64,000 nucleotides of DNA, from NCBI RefSeq assembly GCF_024623785.1, contig NZ_JANKBZ010000002.1, positions 434,001-498,000 on the forward strand, read 5' to 3'. The translations under genes and the position numbers were made by a program. Positions 8,123 through 15,882 of this stretch are shown in pieces. Origin of the DNA: Archangium lipolyticum (lineage in GTDB: Bacteria > Myxococcota > Myxococcia > Myxococcales > Myxococcaceae). The notes under the pieces are model-generated. The model saw nothing but the letters and a program-made list of their open reading frames with translations, searched no databases and was not told the origin of the DNA. Each line of letters starts with the position of its first letter. Position 1 is the stretch's first letter.

Positions 8123-9559
8123 ATGCGGCGCCAGGTCGTTCTTCTGCTGGTCGCATCCCTCGCGGCGTGCAGCACCCCAACGAAGGTCGTCCGCCTCGAC
8201 ACAGGCCAAGGCAAGCCGAGCATCCACGTCCCGCGCCGCCACGTGGAGCCGGTGGAAGTGGGCCAAGAGGAGCTCAAGCAAGCCGTAGCGAAGCACGCGC
8301 CCTCAGTGCCTGTCGTGGAGCGGCCCCTGGAGTACGCCGGGAGGCTGTTCGGAGTGCCCGAGCGAAGCGGCTGGTTCTGGTACGAGGGCCGGAGCCAGCG
8401 GCTCATGGCCTCGGAGCCGGGCCGCCACCGTAACCCGCGCCTGCTGCCCGAGGACGAGGAGCTGAAGCGCTGCTACCTGCTGTGGTGCGAGCGGACGTGG
8501 GGCGCCGGGGACTGTCTGCGTCTGCTGGTGGACAAGCCCTTCCTGGATGGAGATGCCAGGTACATGCTGGCCATGGCCATCGCTCAGAGCAAGGTGCTGG
8601 GGGCCATGAAGGAAGAGCTCGCGCAACTGGTGAGCCCCCAGACGGTAGTAGCCACGGTCGTCGGTGGCCTGACCATGTATGCGATCTTGCTTGCACTGCC
8701 CGAGCCCGTCAGCAAGGGCGTGGCGGCGCTGCTGACGCTGGGGGCCATGGCGTATCTGGGCTGGGACACCGTGTGGCGGTTGCTCGATGGGTGGCTGGGG
8801 CTGATGAATGAAGTGGATGAAGCCACCACTTTCGACGAGCTCCATGCGGCTGGAGAGAAGTTCGGGAATGTGATGGGGGAGAAGGCGGCCCGAGCGTTCA
8901 TCATGCTGGCGATGGTGGCGATGGGGAACACGGCATCGGGGATGGCGGCGACGCTGCCCAGGTTGCCGGGCGCCAGGCAGGCGGCGGTAGTGGCCGAAAC
9001 GCAGCTGAACATCCGCTTCACGGCCCCAGCGCTGGCTCAGGTGGAATCGGTCGCCATCAGTGCCGAGGGCGTCACCATCGCGCTGGTCCCCAACGCCGTG
9101 GCCATGGCGGCACGGGGTAGCGGAGGCGGCAATTCTGGCGCACAGGTTCAGCCGCCCCGCTCCGGTGGCCCGGGCCAATGGATCCAGACGGACGAGTCCA
9201 TGTCCGAGAGCGCCCGGGACTATCAAGCCCAGGTGACGGGAGCGCCCAAGGGCTACGCCTACCGCGTCAAATCGGGTGGCAACGAGGTGGACTTCGATGG
9301 CTTCGACCAGGGGGTTCTCCTCGAGGCCAAGGGCCCCGGCTACGCGCAGTGGATCAACAAGAAGCTGGAGTTTTTCGGGAACTACCAGGGCGGCCCCAAG
9401 CTGCTTGATCAGGCGACACGCCAGGTCGAAGTCGCCAATGGGACACCCATCCGGTGGATCGTCGCCGAAGAGAAACTCGCGGGTGCACTCAGGAAGATGT
9501 TCGAGGCAGCTGAACTCCCGATTGAGGTCGTCCATGTTGCTCCGGCTCCAGTTCCATGA
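8123..9559 (+). CDS. SitA-like lipoprotein polymorphic toxin with Tox-REase-5 nuclease domain
   Basis: 478 residues. ATG 8123 follows AGGAGG by six bases and begins a lipoprotein signal (MRRQVVLLLVASLAAC, Cys16). A central region (about 155-290) has hydrophobic helices. The C-terminal 95 residues carry VDFDGF (389-394) and LLEAKGPGYA (E401, K403), the D...ExK signature of the restriction-endonuclease-fold toxin family Tox-REase-5. A lipid-anchored, membrane-traversing N-terminus with a C-terminal nuclease is the layout of SitA toxins, which known myxobacteria pass to kin by TraA/B outer-membrane exchange. From memory the N-terminus (VVRLDTGQGKP) resembles the SitA5 group; this was not checked. 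The stop overlaps a possible start of the downstream immunity gene. Nuclease function and delivery route are inference from family. Confidence 0.82.
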   Translation: MRRQVVLLLVASLAACSTPTKVVRLDTGQGKPSIHVPRRHVEPVEVGQEELKQAVAKHAPSVPVVERPLEYAGRLFGVPERSGWFWYEGRSQRLMASEPGRHRNPRLLPEDEELKRCYLLWCERTWGAGDCLRLLVDKPFLDGDARYMLAMAIAQSKVLGAMKEELAQLVSPQTVVATVVGGLTMYAILLALPEPVSKGVAALLTLGAMAYLGWDTVWRLLDGWLGLMNEVDEATTFDELHAAGEKFGNVMGEKAARAFIMLAMVAMGNTASGMAATLPRLPGARQAAVVAETQLNIRFTAPALAQVESVAISAEGVTIALVPNAVAMAARGSGGGNSGAQVQPPRSGGPGQWIQTDESMSESARDYQAQVTGAPKGYAYRVKSGGNEVDFDGFDQGVLLEAKGPGYAQWINKKLEFFGNYQGGPKLLDQATRQVEVANGTPIRWIVAEEKLAGALRKMFEAAELPIEVVHVAPAPVP

Positions 9560-9573
9560 GGAGTAGCCGTTCA

Positions 9574-10305
9574 ATGATGGAAACCCATGAAACCTATTAC
9601 GCGGGTTCTTATTGGCTCGCCCGGTCCGAATCCGCTGAAGCTTGTGCACGTCGCGCGGAGCGTTTCTTCCACCTCCTGGGACGCTGCGACCCGGCGTGGA
9701 ACCGCTGGTACCAGCCGGCAAGCTCCTTCGAGGAGGCGCGCAAACGCCAGTTCACGCCGAACGCCGCGAGTTTCCAGAAGCTGTTCGTACAGGAGGAGAA
9801 TCATTTCGGTGACCGCTTCTCCTTCCACTTGTGGACGGGCGACAGTCAGGAAGAAACCTCCGTCGTTGACGGCAGCTGCGGTTCATCCTCCCGCCTGCTA
9901 GCGGCCAACTGCATACTCCGACCCTTCGATGAAGGTCCTGTCGGGGAACGGATGTTGACCGCTCCCATCATGACTGAAGTGCTGCACGCCATGGCCTTGG
10001 CCTGGGACCCGGAGTGGGGAGTGGCTACGACCGACGCACACCGGCAAATGGTGGTACAGGGATTCCCCTATGCAGGCACCTTCGTGGGATGGGTGATGTA
10101 CTTCTCGCGGCTGCGAGGCCCGGTGCCCCCATTGCCGGCCCCCGTGCGCATCGAGCCCGTGGAGGACAAGGGCACCCTCGTCATCCTCACATCAGAGAGG
10201 TTCACCGCCTCCAACCCGGAGCACGTCGCATTGGCCGCGCGCGTTCACGAGTTGCTGGACCGGGCCGGACTGCTGCGGAGGTTGCAGCCGTGGCCGACAG
10301 GTTGA
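9574..10305 (+). CDS. Imm52-type immunity protein for the adjacent REase toxin
   Basis: About 243 residues, cytoplasmic, no signal peptide. The opening ETHETYYAGSYWLARSESAE with the following FFHLLGRCDPAWNRWY matches my memory of the Imm52 family, the usual partner of Tox-REase-5 toxins. It should bind and neutralise the toxin in the producer and in immune kin. The start at 9574 (or the next codon, 9577) has GAGGAG ten bases upstream; an ATG at 9556 that overlaps the toxin stop (ATGA) is also in frame. Either way the two genes are translationally close and form one operon. It ends 50 bases before the right-hand helicase repeat. Confidence 0.78.
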   Translation: MMETHETYYAGSYWLARSESAEACARRAERFFHLLGRCDPAWNRWYQPASSFEEARKRQFTPNAASFQKLFVQEENHFGDRFSFHLWTGDSQEETSVVDGSCGSSSRLLAANCILRPFDEGPVGERMLTAPIMTEVLHAMALAWDPEWGVATTDAHRQMVVQGFPYAGTFVGWVMYFSRLRGPVPPLPAPVRIEPVEDKGTLVILTSERFTASNPEHVALAARVHELLDRAGLLRRLQPWPTG

Positions 10306-10355
10306 CTGCATGGTCGTAGGTTGCTCCCTCGCACGATACCGGAGAAGGTGTCAAA

Positions 10356-11414
10356 GGACTCGAGGCTGGCGAGGGTGACGCAGACGACCTGGGCGCGCTC
10401 GAGGACGCCGCGGAGGGCCTTGCGCTCGAGGGCGCGGGCCTCGTCGAGGAGGCTCTTGGCCTCGGTGGTGGAGGCGCGGGCGTTGGCGAAGCGCTCGCGG
10501 CTGCGGCCCTGGGTGCGCTGGCGGCGGGCGTAGCCGAGGAGGGAGAAGGCCTCGTCGAAGAGCTCGCGGGAGAGGACGCGGTCGGGGTGGTCCTCGACGA
10601 CGATGTCCAGCGTGTGCTCCTGGAGACGGGGCGTGACGCGGGCGGGGTGTCCGACGCGGATGGCGCGCAGACCCTTGTCGAGACATAGGTCGGTGAGGTG
10701 GTCGACGGCGGCGTTGCTGGCGGCGGTGCACAGCAGGCGCTGGCCTTTGGCGACGGCCTGGGCGGCGACCTCGGCGCGCACGGTGCTCTTGCCGGGGCCG
10801 GGAGGCCCGTGGACGAGGAAGAAGTCCTCGGCGGCGAGGGCGCGGGCGACGGCGTCGTGCTGCTCGGGGTTGAGGGGGCGGGTGGGGGAGAGCTCGCGGA
10901 GGGAGTCGAAGCGGGGGGGCTCGTTGCCGAGGAGGACCTCGCGCTTGTGCCGGGCGGCGCCCTTGTCGAGGGCCTTCACCCGGGCGAGGCCGGCGCGGAC
11001 GCGCTCGAAGGTGACGTCGTTGGGGACGCGGTCGAGACGCAGCAGACCTTCGTGGATGAAGGGGGGAGGGGCGCGGTCGAAGGCGAGCTGGACGCGGGTG
11101 GCGGTGGCGCGGGAGACGAGGGCGCGAGCGGGCTCCTTGACCTCGGAGCGGCGGGGCATGACGGCGACCTGGTCGCCGTTGTCGAGGCGTGCGGGGAAGC
11201 GGGCCCTGTCTCTGCGGGCGAGCGTCACCAGGACGCGGCCGCCGAGGCCGACCTCCTCCTCGATGCTCTCGAGGTCGAGGAAGGAAAGCCCCTGCTCGGC
11301 GCGCTGCTGGAGGGACATGCCCTCGGCGAGGGCGTCCAGGCGGGCGCGCTCGGCCTCGCGTTCGAGGACGAGGAGGCGGCCGAGGGAGTCGAAGAAGGAG
11401 ACGTCGCGAGGCAT
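10356..11414 (-). pseudogene. Truncated second copy of the SF1B helicase gene
   Basis: Codons 1-353 are the same as in the full helicase gene, then identity stops inside ...LASLES, before Walker B and all later motifs. The frame runs on for some 37 unrelated codons to 10245, overlapping the end of the immunity gene on the other strand. Within the copy the Walker A is GPPGPGKS (Thr207 to Pro) and the next helix has Leu213 to Arg, both expected to abolish ATP binding. I therefore call it a pseudogene produced by duplication. Confidence 0.9.
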
Positions 11415-11504
11415 GGGGTGAGGTTTATGCCACGTGCCGGTGCACTTCACGCCCGGCATGTGAGGCCGGGCGCTCGCCAGACAACGCTGGCGGGGACGAG
11501 TATT
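10356..11504. repeat. Direct repeat unit B (right copy, 1,149 bp)
   Basis: Same sequence and orientation as 6727-7875. The left junction (AAAGGACTCGAG) truncates the helicase reading frame; the right junction (GAGTATT|CCAAGG) lies 49 bases beyond the stop of the HNH gene. The shared sequence near the right end contains a small hairpin, CGCCAG-acaacg-CTGGCG. Confidence 0.93.
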
Positions 11505-11553
11505 CCAAGGCCGAGCTTGCCGCGGAGGTCTCGCGTCAGGCTGGGAGTCCTCC

Positions 11554-12210
11554 CTATCTGCTGTCCTCTTTGCGCAGGCGACCTTGACGCCGGAGTTCGG
11601 ACGCCACGAACGGAGCCCGCCGCTCGAGATAGGAGAGCTCGATGTCCCCCCGCTCGTAGCACGTGACGTACTCTTCACGCGCCTTGAGGCACTCGGGCAT
11701 GTTGAGCACGAGGAGGGTCTCCTCGAGCTCCTTCGCCTTGCCCGGGGGAGCCTTGGGGCCGCGAATGACCTGGAATGCCACGAGCTCCAAGGCGAACCAA
11801 CCCTCGGCCACTTCGAAGGGGTCCACCAGAGAGGTCAGGTCGTTCTTCCTCGCGTTGATGAGCGCGGCGCAGAGCCGGTAGTTCGACCACTCATAGACCT
11901 GGTCCCACACACGTGACTTCGGAAGAACGTGGTCGATGGTCGGGCTGCCCGTTGCATGCTCGAAATAGAGCGCCAGGTAGGCACAGCGGCGCTCATAGGC
12001 CTCCAGCATGTCCGGGAGGGCGTCACGCCAGAACGGGGGGAAGGCGTCGGCAGGAATGTCGGCCTCGCGGGCCGCGATCTTCTTGCGGCGACGGCCTCGG
12101 CGCTTGAGACGCGGCTTTCGGCCGACCAGCTCGTCAATGGCGGACAGCCCCCTCTGGCGAACCCCCTTGTCGAAGTGGGGCGGCTCCTTCGCAGGCGCGA
12201 CAGGTATCAC
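11554..12210 (-). CDS. ptuB: HNH endonuclease, PtuB-like (Septu-type defence)
   Basis: 218 residues from a GTG at 12210 that overlaps the upstream ATPase stop as GTGA, so the two are translationally coupled. A basic N-terminus (KPRLKRRGRRRKK) is followed by the HNH core: RCAYLALYFEHA, then TIDHVLPKS (Asp93, His94), then YEWSNYRLCAALINARKND (Asn110, Asn119). This spacing is that of the PtuB nucleases, which with the ATPase PtuA give Septu anti-phage defence. The Cys pairs often bordering such HNH folds are absent. No reverse transcriptase gene is nearby, which argues against a retron. Activity is inference from family and pairing. Confidence 0.78.
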   Translation of the reverse strand: MIPVAPAKEPPHFDKGVRQRGLSAIDELVGRKPRLKRRGRRRKKIAAREADIPADAFPPFWRDALPDMLEAYERRCAYLALYFEHATGSPTIDHVLPKSRVWDQVYEWSNYRLCAALINARKNDLTSLVDPFEVAEGWFALELVAFQVIRGPKAPPGKAKELEETLLVLNMPECLKAREEYVTCYERGDIELSYLERRAPFVASELRRQGRLRKEDSR

Positions 12211-13457
12211 CGCTTGCCTCGCTTCGCCGGCTTGCGCTCCTCGACAAACTGCCCCCACCGGACCCAGAACGGATCAATGTCCGGAAGCCCTGCGGCGTGC
12301 AGTCCCTGGTCTGCGGACTCCACGTCCTTCCATGGCGGGTCCTTCTGACGGAGCAGCGCCAGCGCGGTCTCGATAGCGGACTCGGCTTCAAGCGACCGGG
12401 CCTTCCTCAGATCGAACGCCTCGCTGGTGAGCCAGTTGGAGACATCTCCCCGGCGCACGAACTCGCGCTTCCGCAGGACGACCCGAGCCTCTTCAAGGTC
12501 CAGGTCGAACCATGCGTCCTTCTTGACGTCGAAGAGTGGCTCCACGGAGGCCAGCACCAGGGGGGAGTGCGTCGCCGTGATGAGCTGGACGCGGGAGCCG
12601 TGACTCCCGGTGAGCGCGTCCATCACGTTGAGCACGGCCGGTACGATGCGGCGCTGCCACTGAGGATGGAGGTGCGCTTCGATTTCATCGATGAGGAAGA
12701 TGATCTCGCGGGCCGGATCGTCGCCACGAACCTCGGCCGCTGCGATGTGTTCCTGCCAGGCCCAGATCAGGAGGTAGGTCAGGGCGATGATGCGCCGCAT
12801 GCCCGCCGACGCGTGGGTCACAGCGACATCCTGGCCGTAGGGCATTCGCAGTGTCGGGTAGCGCTTCGGATCTTCCACGGTGAGCTTCCGCAGTTCCCCT
12901 GGATGCAGCGGCTCTCCCCCGGGCGGTGACAGCACCTGGAGAACCTTGGTCAGCATGTTGAAGGCCTCACCCTTCTCGCGTTGCCACGACGCCCAGTCGC
13001 GAATCAGCCCTTCACAGTGCGCGTTTCCCGCCCACACTTCGTGAGGCGCGAAGAGATAGGAGCTGGGGCGGTCCGGCGCATCGGTCCTCCAGTAGTTGCG
13101 CGCCGGATCCCACACGGAGAAGCCACCGTCGACCTGGGCGTAGAGCACGAGCCCCGGAATCGCGGGCCGGCCATTGTTGACGGACCAACGCTCGGCCTTG
13201 CGGTCATACGTACTCTCGTACGAGTAGCTACGAGGCGTGGACTTCGTGTAGCTGTACGCGATCCTGGGCTTGCCCTGCGCGGGCGCGGGAAGGACCAGAT
13301 GGCGTGCCCAGGTCCTGGTCAGGGCCCACCAGGCGATGTCCAGCAGGAAGCTCTTGCCCAGCCCGTTGTCGCCGGTGATGAGGTTGAGCCGTTGCGCAAG
13401 CCTCAGCTCCATCTCGGGCGCGGGTCCAACATTCTTCAGGTGCAGCGACTCAAGCAT
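12207..13457 (-). CDS. ptuA: AAA/ABC-type ATPase, PtuA-like (Septu-type defence)
   Basis: 416 residues. MLESLHLKNVGP opens a RecF/SMC-like ATPase fold; Walker A is GDNGLGKS (29-36), a signature-like HASAGMRR lies near 215, and Walker B is IIFLIDEIEAHLHPQ (Asp257, Glu258), followed by the H-loop region ATHSPLVLAS. Between the Walker motifs sits an insertion rich in Tyr/Ser/Arg. I chose ATG 13457 over an in-frame TTG at 13478 because GGAGAGG lies eight bases upstream. It is first in a two-gene operon with the HNH nuclease. In Septu, PtuA is the sensing or regulatory ATPase. OLD-like nucleases are excluded because no TOPRIM domain follows. Confidence 0.82.
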   Translation of the reverse strand: MLESLHLKNVGPAPEMELRLAQRLNLITGDNGLGKSFLLDIAWWALTRTWARHLVLPAPAQGKPRIAYSYTKSTPRSYSYESTYDRKAERWSVNNGRPAIPGLVLYAQVDGGFSVWDPARNYWRTDAPDRPSSYLFAPHEVWAGNAHCEGLIRDWASWQREKGEAFNMLTKVLQVLSPPGGEPLHPGELRKLTVEDPKRYPTLRMPYGQDVAVTHASAGMRRIIALTYLLIWAWQEHIAAAEVRGDDPAREIIFLIDEIEAHLHPQWQRRIVPAVLNVMDALTGSHGSRVQLITATHSPLVLASVEPLFDVKKDAWFDLDLEEARVVLRKREFVRRGDVSNWLTSEAFDLRKARSLEAESAIETALALLRQKDPPWKDVESADQGLHAAGLPDIDPFWVRWGQFVEERKPAKRGKR

Positions 13458-13792
13458 CGGCTTTGCCTCTCCGGGCAAGGGCTCTGGAGGAAGCTATGCC
13501 AATTCGGTCCGGTCAGAGCCGAAAACAGCAGAAGGGCCGGCATTTACCTCTGGAGCATAAGAAGGATGGACGGCCTGTTGAAGTTACGGGCTTCGATACC
13601 CCTGGAACCGAGGATCAGCGTAGGAGTGAGCCTGCCCCGGTTTTGTGGATGCACCTGATAGGTCGGCTACACGGGAGGCGGAGAGCCCGGAGCGCTCGGC
13701 CCACCAGTACCCGCCCTCCAGTCATTCTCCAGTCACGCTTGCCGATTACCCTCCGCGATCTTCTTCATCACAGTCATCGGACTGGAGGAAAC
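13458..13792. other. Divergent gap between the PtuA-like gene and a broken lipoprotein gene
   Basis: 335 bases with no convincing gene. It must hold the promoter of the ATPase/HNH operon, reading left, but I could not pick a clear -35/-10 pair. A + strand frame reading EHKKDGRPVEVTGFD is open here but has no start or recognisable family. Confidence 0.5.
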
Positions 13793-14488
13793 ATGGGGAA
13801 GTCAGAGGGCAGGGGATGCGTGCGCGTGCTCACGGCACTGGCGGTACTTCTGGCCGGTTGTTCCGGCGCGAAGCTCGACTCCGCGTGGGTGCGAGCGAAC
13901 AGCACGGGGTGGCCCGACCCGGAGTCCACCCAGCTCGAGCCCAGGGTCGCGGAGCGAGTGGATGCGATGATCGGGGATGCGCGCATCGTCTATCTCGGCG
14001 AGCCCGATCACTACCCTCGATCGCTGGCTCGAGGCACACCCCGGCGAGAAGCTCATCCTCCTGGGTCACAACACGCACCTGTCTCGCGACTCCTCGACGC
14101 TGAGTGTCGGCGCTTCGGACGGCGAGCACGAGCCGATGTGGCGCTCCATCGGCACCCATGTCGCGGAGCCACGCCCCCAGGAGGTCTTCGTGTTCTGGCT
14201 CCTGGCCCCCGAGGGAGCGCACCTCATGCCCGACGGCCGGCAGCCTGTCACCCGCCGCGTGCCGCTACGCGAGGGCAGCGTCGTGCGCTCGCACCTCATG
14301 GCGATGCATTCCTGCTCGACCTGCGTCAGCGCCCACCGGGGACACTGCTCGACGAAGTCACGGACTACGGGAACCCGAGCTCATACGCGCACGGTCCCGT
14401 GGGGCGGAACACGGACGCGGTGGTGTTCTTCCGGAAGATCTCTCCTCCGCGCAAGGCAACCCCACCCGCCCGTCGCGGTACGCCGTGA
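13793..14488 (+). pseudogene. Decayed erythromycin-esterase-family lipoprotein gene
   Basis: ATG 13793 has GGAGG five bases upstream and begins a good lipoprotein signal (VLTALAVLLAGC). The first frame then reads RVAERVDAMIGDARIVYLGEPDHY, the N-terminal core of the erythromycin-esterase family. At about 14012 the frame changes and an inner part of the domain is missing; the next frame reads LDRWLEAHPGEKLILLGHNTHLSRD and MWRSIGTHV, conserved C-terminal blocks of the family. Near 14310 it returns to the first frame (LDEVTDYGNPSSYAHGPVGRNTD) until the stop. One deletion and at least one more frameshift make it non-functional. Confidence 0.75.
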
Positions 14489-14534
14489 GCGCGAAAGCAG
14501 CTCGCCGCAAGCAGTTTGCCCGAGGCGGAGTTGC

Positions 14535-14961
14535 TCAGGCTTTGCCGTCCAGCATCTTCTGCGTCGGGATGTGGACGTACTTGAAGTAGTCCGGGTTGGG
14601 CAGCGGGCGGAGCCTGGCGCTCTGGCTGCCCGAGTTGTCGTAGATGTAGTGCTTCCCGTCGATCTTCCCCGGCGTACAGGCCGCCGCCTGGGGCTCCGGC
14701 AATGCCCAACCCGGGCGGGCACTGTCAGGTGCGGTGCTCCGTCCGGTGATGAGGTGGCGGCTCGAACGTGTCCCGATGGCGGTCGGTGTTGGCGTTGGGT
14801 TTACTGGGACCCTTGGGCTTCTTTGTGTCATCTGTCTTGTTTGGCTTGTCGGGGCTCTTTGGACTCTTTGTCTTCGTTGCATTGCCGGGGGTCTTGGTCT
14901 TGCTTGGACCCTGTGTGTTCTTGGGAGGCATGGGGCGACGGGGACCGGTTGACTTCAACAT
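14535..14961 (-). pseudogene. Frameshifted Pro/Lys/Thr-rich protein gene
   Basis: ATG 14961 has AAGGAG seven bases upstream and encodes a low-complexity Lys/Pro/Thr-rich N-terminus (MLKSTGPRRPMPPKNTQ...), then RDTFEP, and stops at 14725. In a second frame, open from 14882 to 14535, a folded-looking C-terminus continues: GKIDGKHYIYDNSGSQS...FKYVHIPTQKMLDGKA. The simplest reading is one gene with a frameshift near 14740-14780. The alternative is two short unrelated ORFs. The TFEP motif recurs in the neighbour at 15883-17253. No known family. Confidence 0.45.
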
Positions 14962-15109
14962 TGTCGTCTCCTTATTGGCGCACATCGTGTGCGCATGGTG
15001 ATACGGTGAGAGGGAAAATCCGGTTACGGTCAAAGCATGGGAAGGATTGGGGCGATGAGAGTGAGAGGGGAAGCGAGAAACGTGCCCCCAAGAAACGACC
15101 GCCGTACGC

Positions 15110-15239
15110 CGAAGGAGCTGATGCGCTCCACCCGGCCGAGGTCGACGATGATGAGCCCATCGAGGTCCGGCGAGGAAGACGTCAGCGGGAACGTCTCATC
15201 GATGACGCCAGCGATGCGGATGTGGTTGATGGGACCCAC
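15110..15239 (-). pseudogene. Fragment of a STAS-like (anti-sigma-antagonist-type) domain gene
   Basis: The translation HIRIAGVIDETFPL...LDGLIIVDLGRVERISSFGVR matches the first half of small STAS-like proteins common in myxobacteria. After SSFGVR the frame runs into unrelated residues and stops at 15030, and the rest of the domain is missing. I therefore treat it as a truncated remnant. The possible start is GTG 15239. Confidence 0.5.
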
Positions 15240-15263
15240 TCTGCGTCCCCAGCGTCCCGCTCC

Positions 15264-15818
15264 TCATTCCGATCGAATCCGCTGGTCAGCGATGGCTTTC
15301 TTGCGCTCGCTCTCGATGGGGAAGGGCTCGGCCAGGCCCGCTTCCCTCGCGCTGGTGTTGGCGGTCTTTTGAGCCTGGAGCGCTTTTTCCACTGTGCCAA
15401 TGGCTTCCGCCTTGGACTTCGAAGCGGTGGCCTCCGCATTCGTTACGGCATCAGCGGTCCAGTTGACCACTTCGGTCGCTTTCCTCAACGCAGCTTCGTC
15501 GCGCTCGACCTTCGTCTTCGCGGCCTCGAGTGACTCGATGTAGCCTGAGCGGCTGCTCGCCGATGAATCCTGCGGGTCGACCAATGCCTGATGCTTCTTC
15601 CTGGAGCTTTCGAGTTCCCTCTCGGCGACGGCCTTCCTTTCCTTGGCGATACCATGAACGATCTGGATTCGCTGGAGCCTCGACCCATCCTCATGGGCCT
15701 TCCGCGACGCGGTTTGCGCCTCGGTGACAAGGGACGCCGCCTTCGCCTTGTCATCAGCGGCCTTCCTTGCTTTCGGTTCCTCGCTTGCTCCGGTGTCACA
15801 GACGGAAGGAGAGGACAT
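15264..15818 (-). CDS. Hypothetical coiled-coil protein, possibly a remnant
   Basis: About 184 residues, almost wholly charged helix (Lys/Glu/Ala-rich, long heptad-like stretches), with no signal peptide or membrane segment. ATG 15818 lacks a Shine-Dalgarno; an upstream in-frame TTG at 15833 is also possible. It lies among decayed genes and starts 64 bases from the end of the next gene on the same strand. No family recognised. It could be the 3' part of a longer gene whose 5' end is lost. Confidence 0.45.
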   Translation of the reverse strand: MSSPSVCDTGASEEPKARKAADDKAKAASLVTEAQTASRKAHEDGSRLQRIQIVHGIAKERKAVAERELESSRKKHQALVDPQDSSASSRSGYIESLEAAKTKVERDEAALRKATEVVNWTADAVTNAEATASKSKAEAIGTVEKALQAQKTANTSAREAGLAEPFPIESERKKAIADQRIRSE

Positions 15819-15882
15819 AAAAAGGTCCAACAAAGAGTGGATGAAGCTGGATGACTCGAGGCCGTGCTTGCGGACCTGGGAC

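Noticed and set aside
11554-13457. Retron with PtuAB effectors
   Set aside because: No reverse transcriptase reading frame with a YADD motif and no msr/msd-like inverted repeats flank the pair; the neighbours are a helicase fragment and a broken lipoprotein gene.
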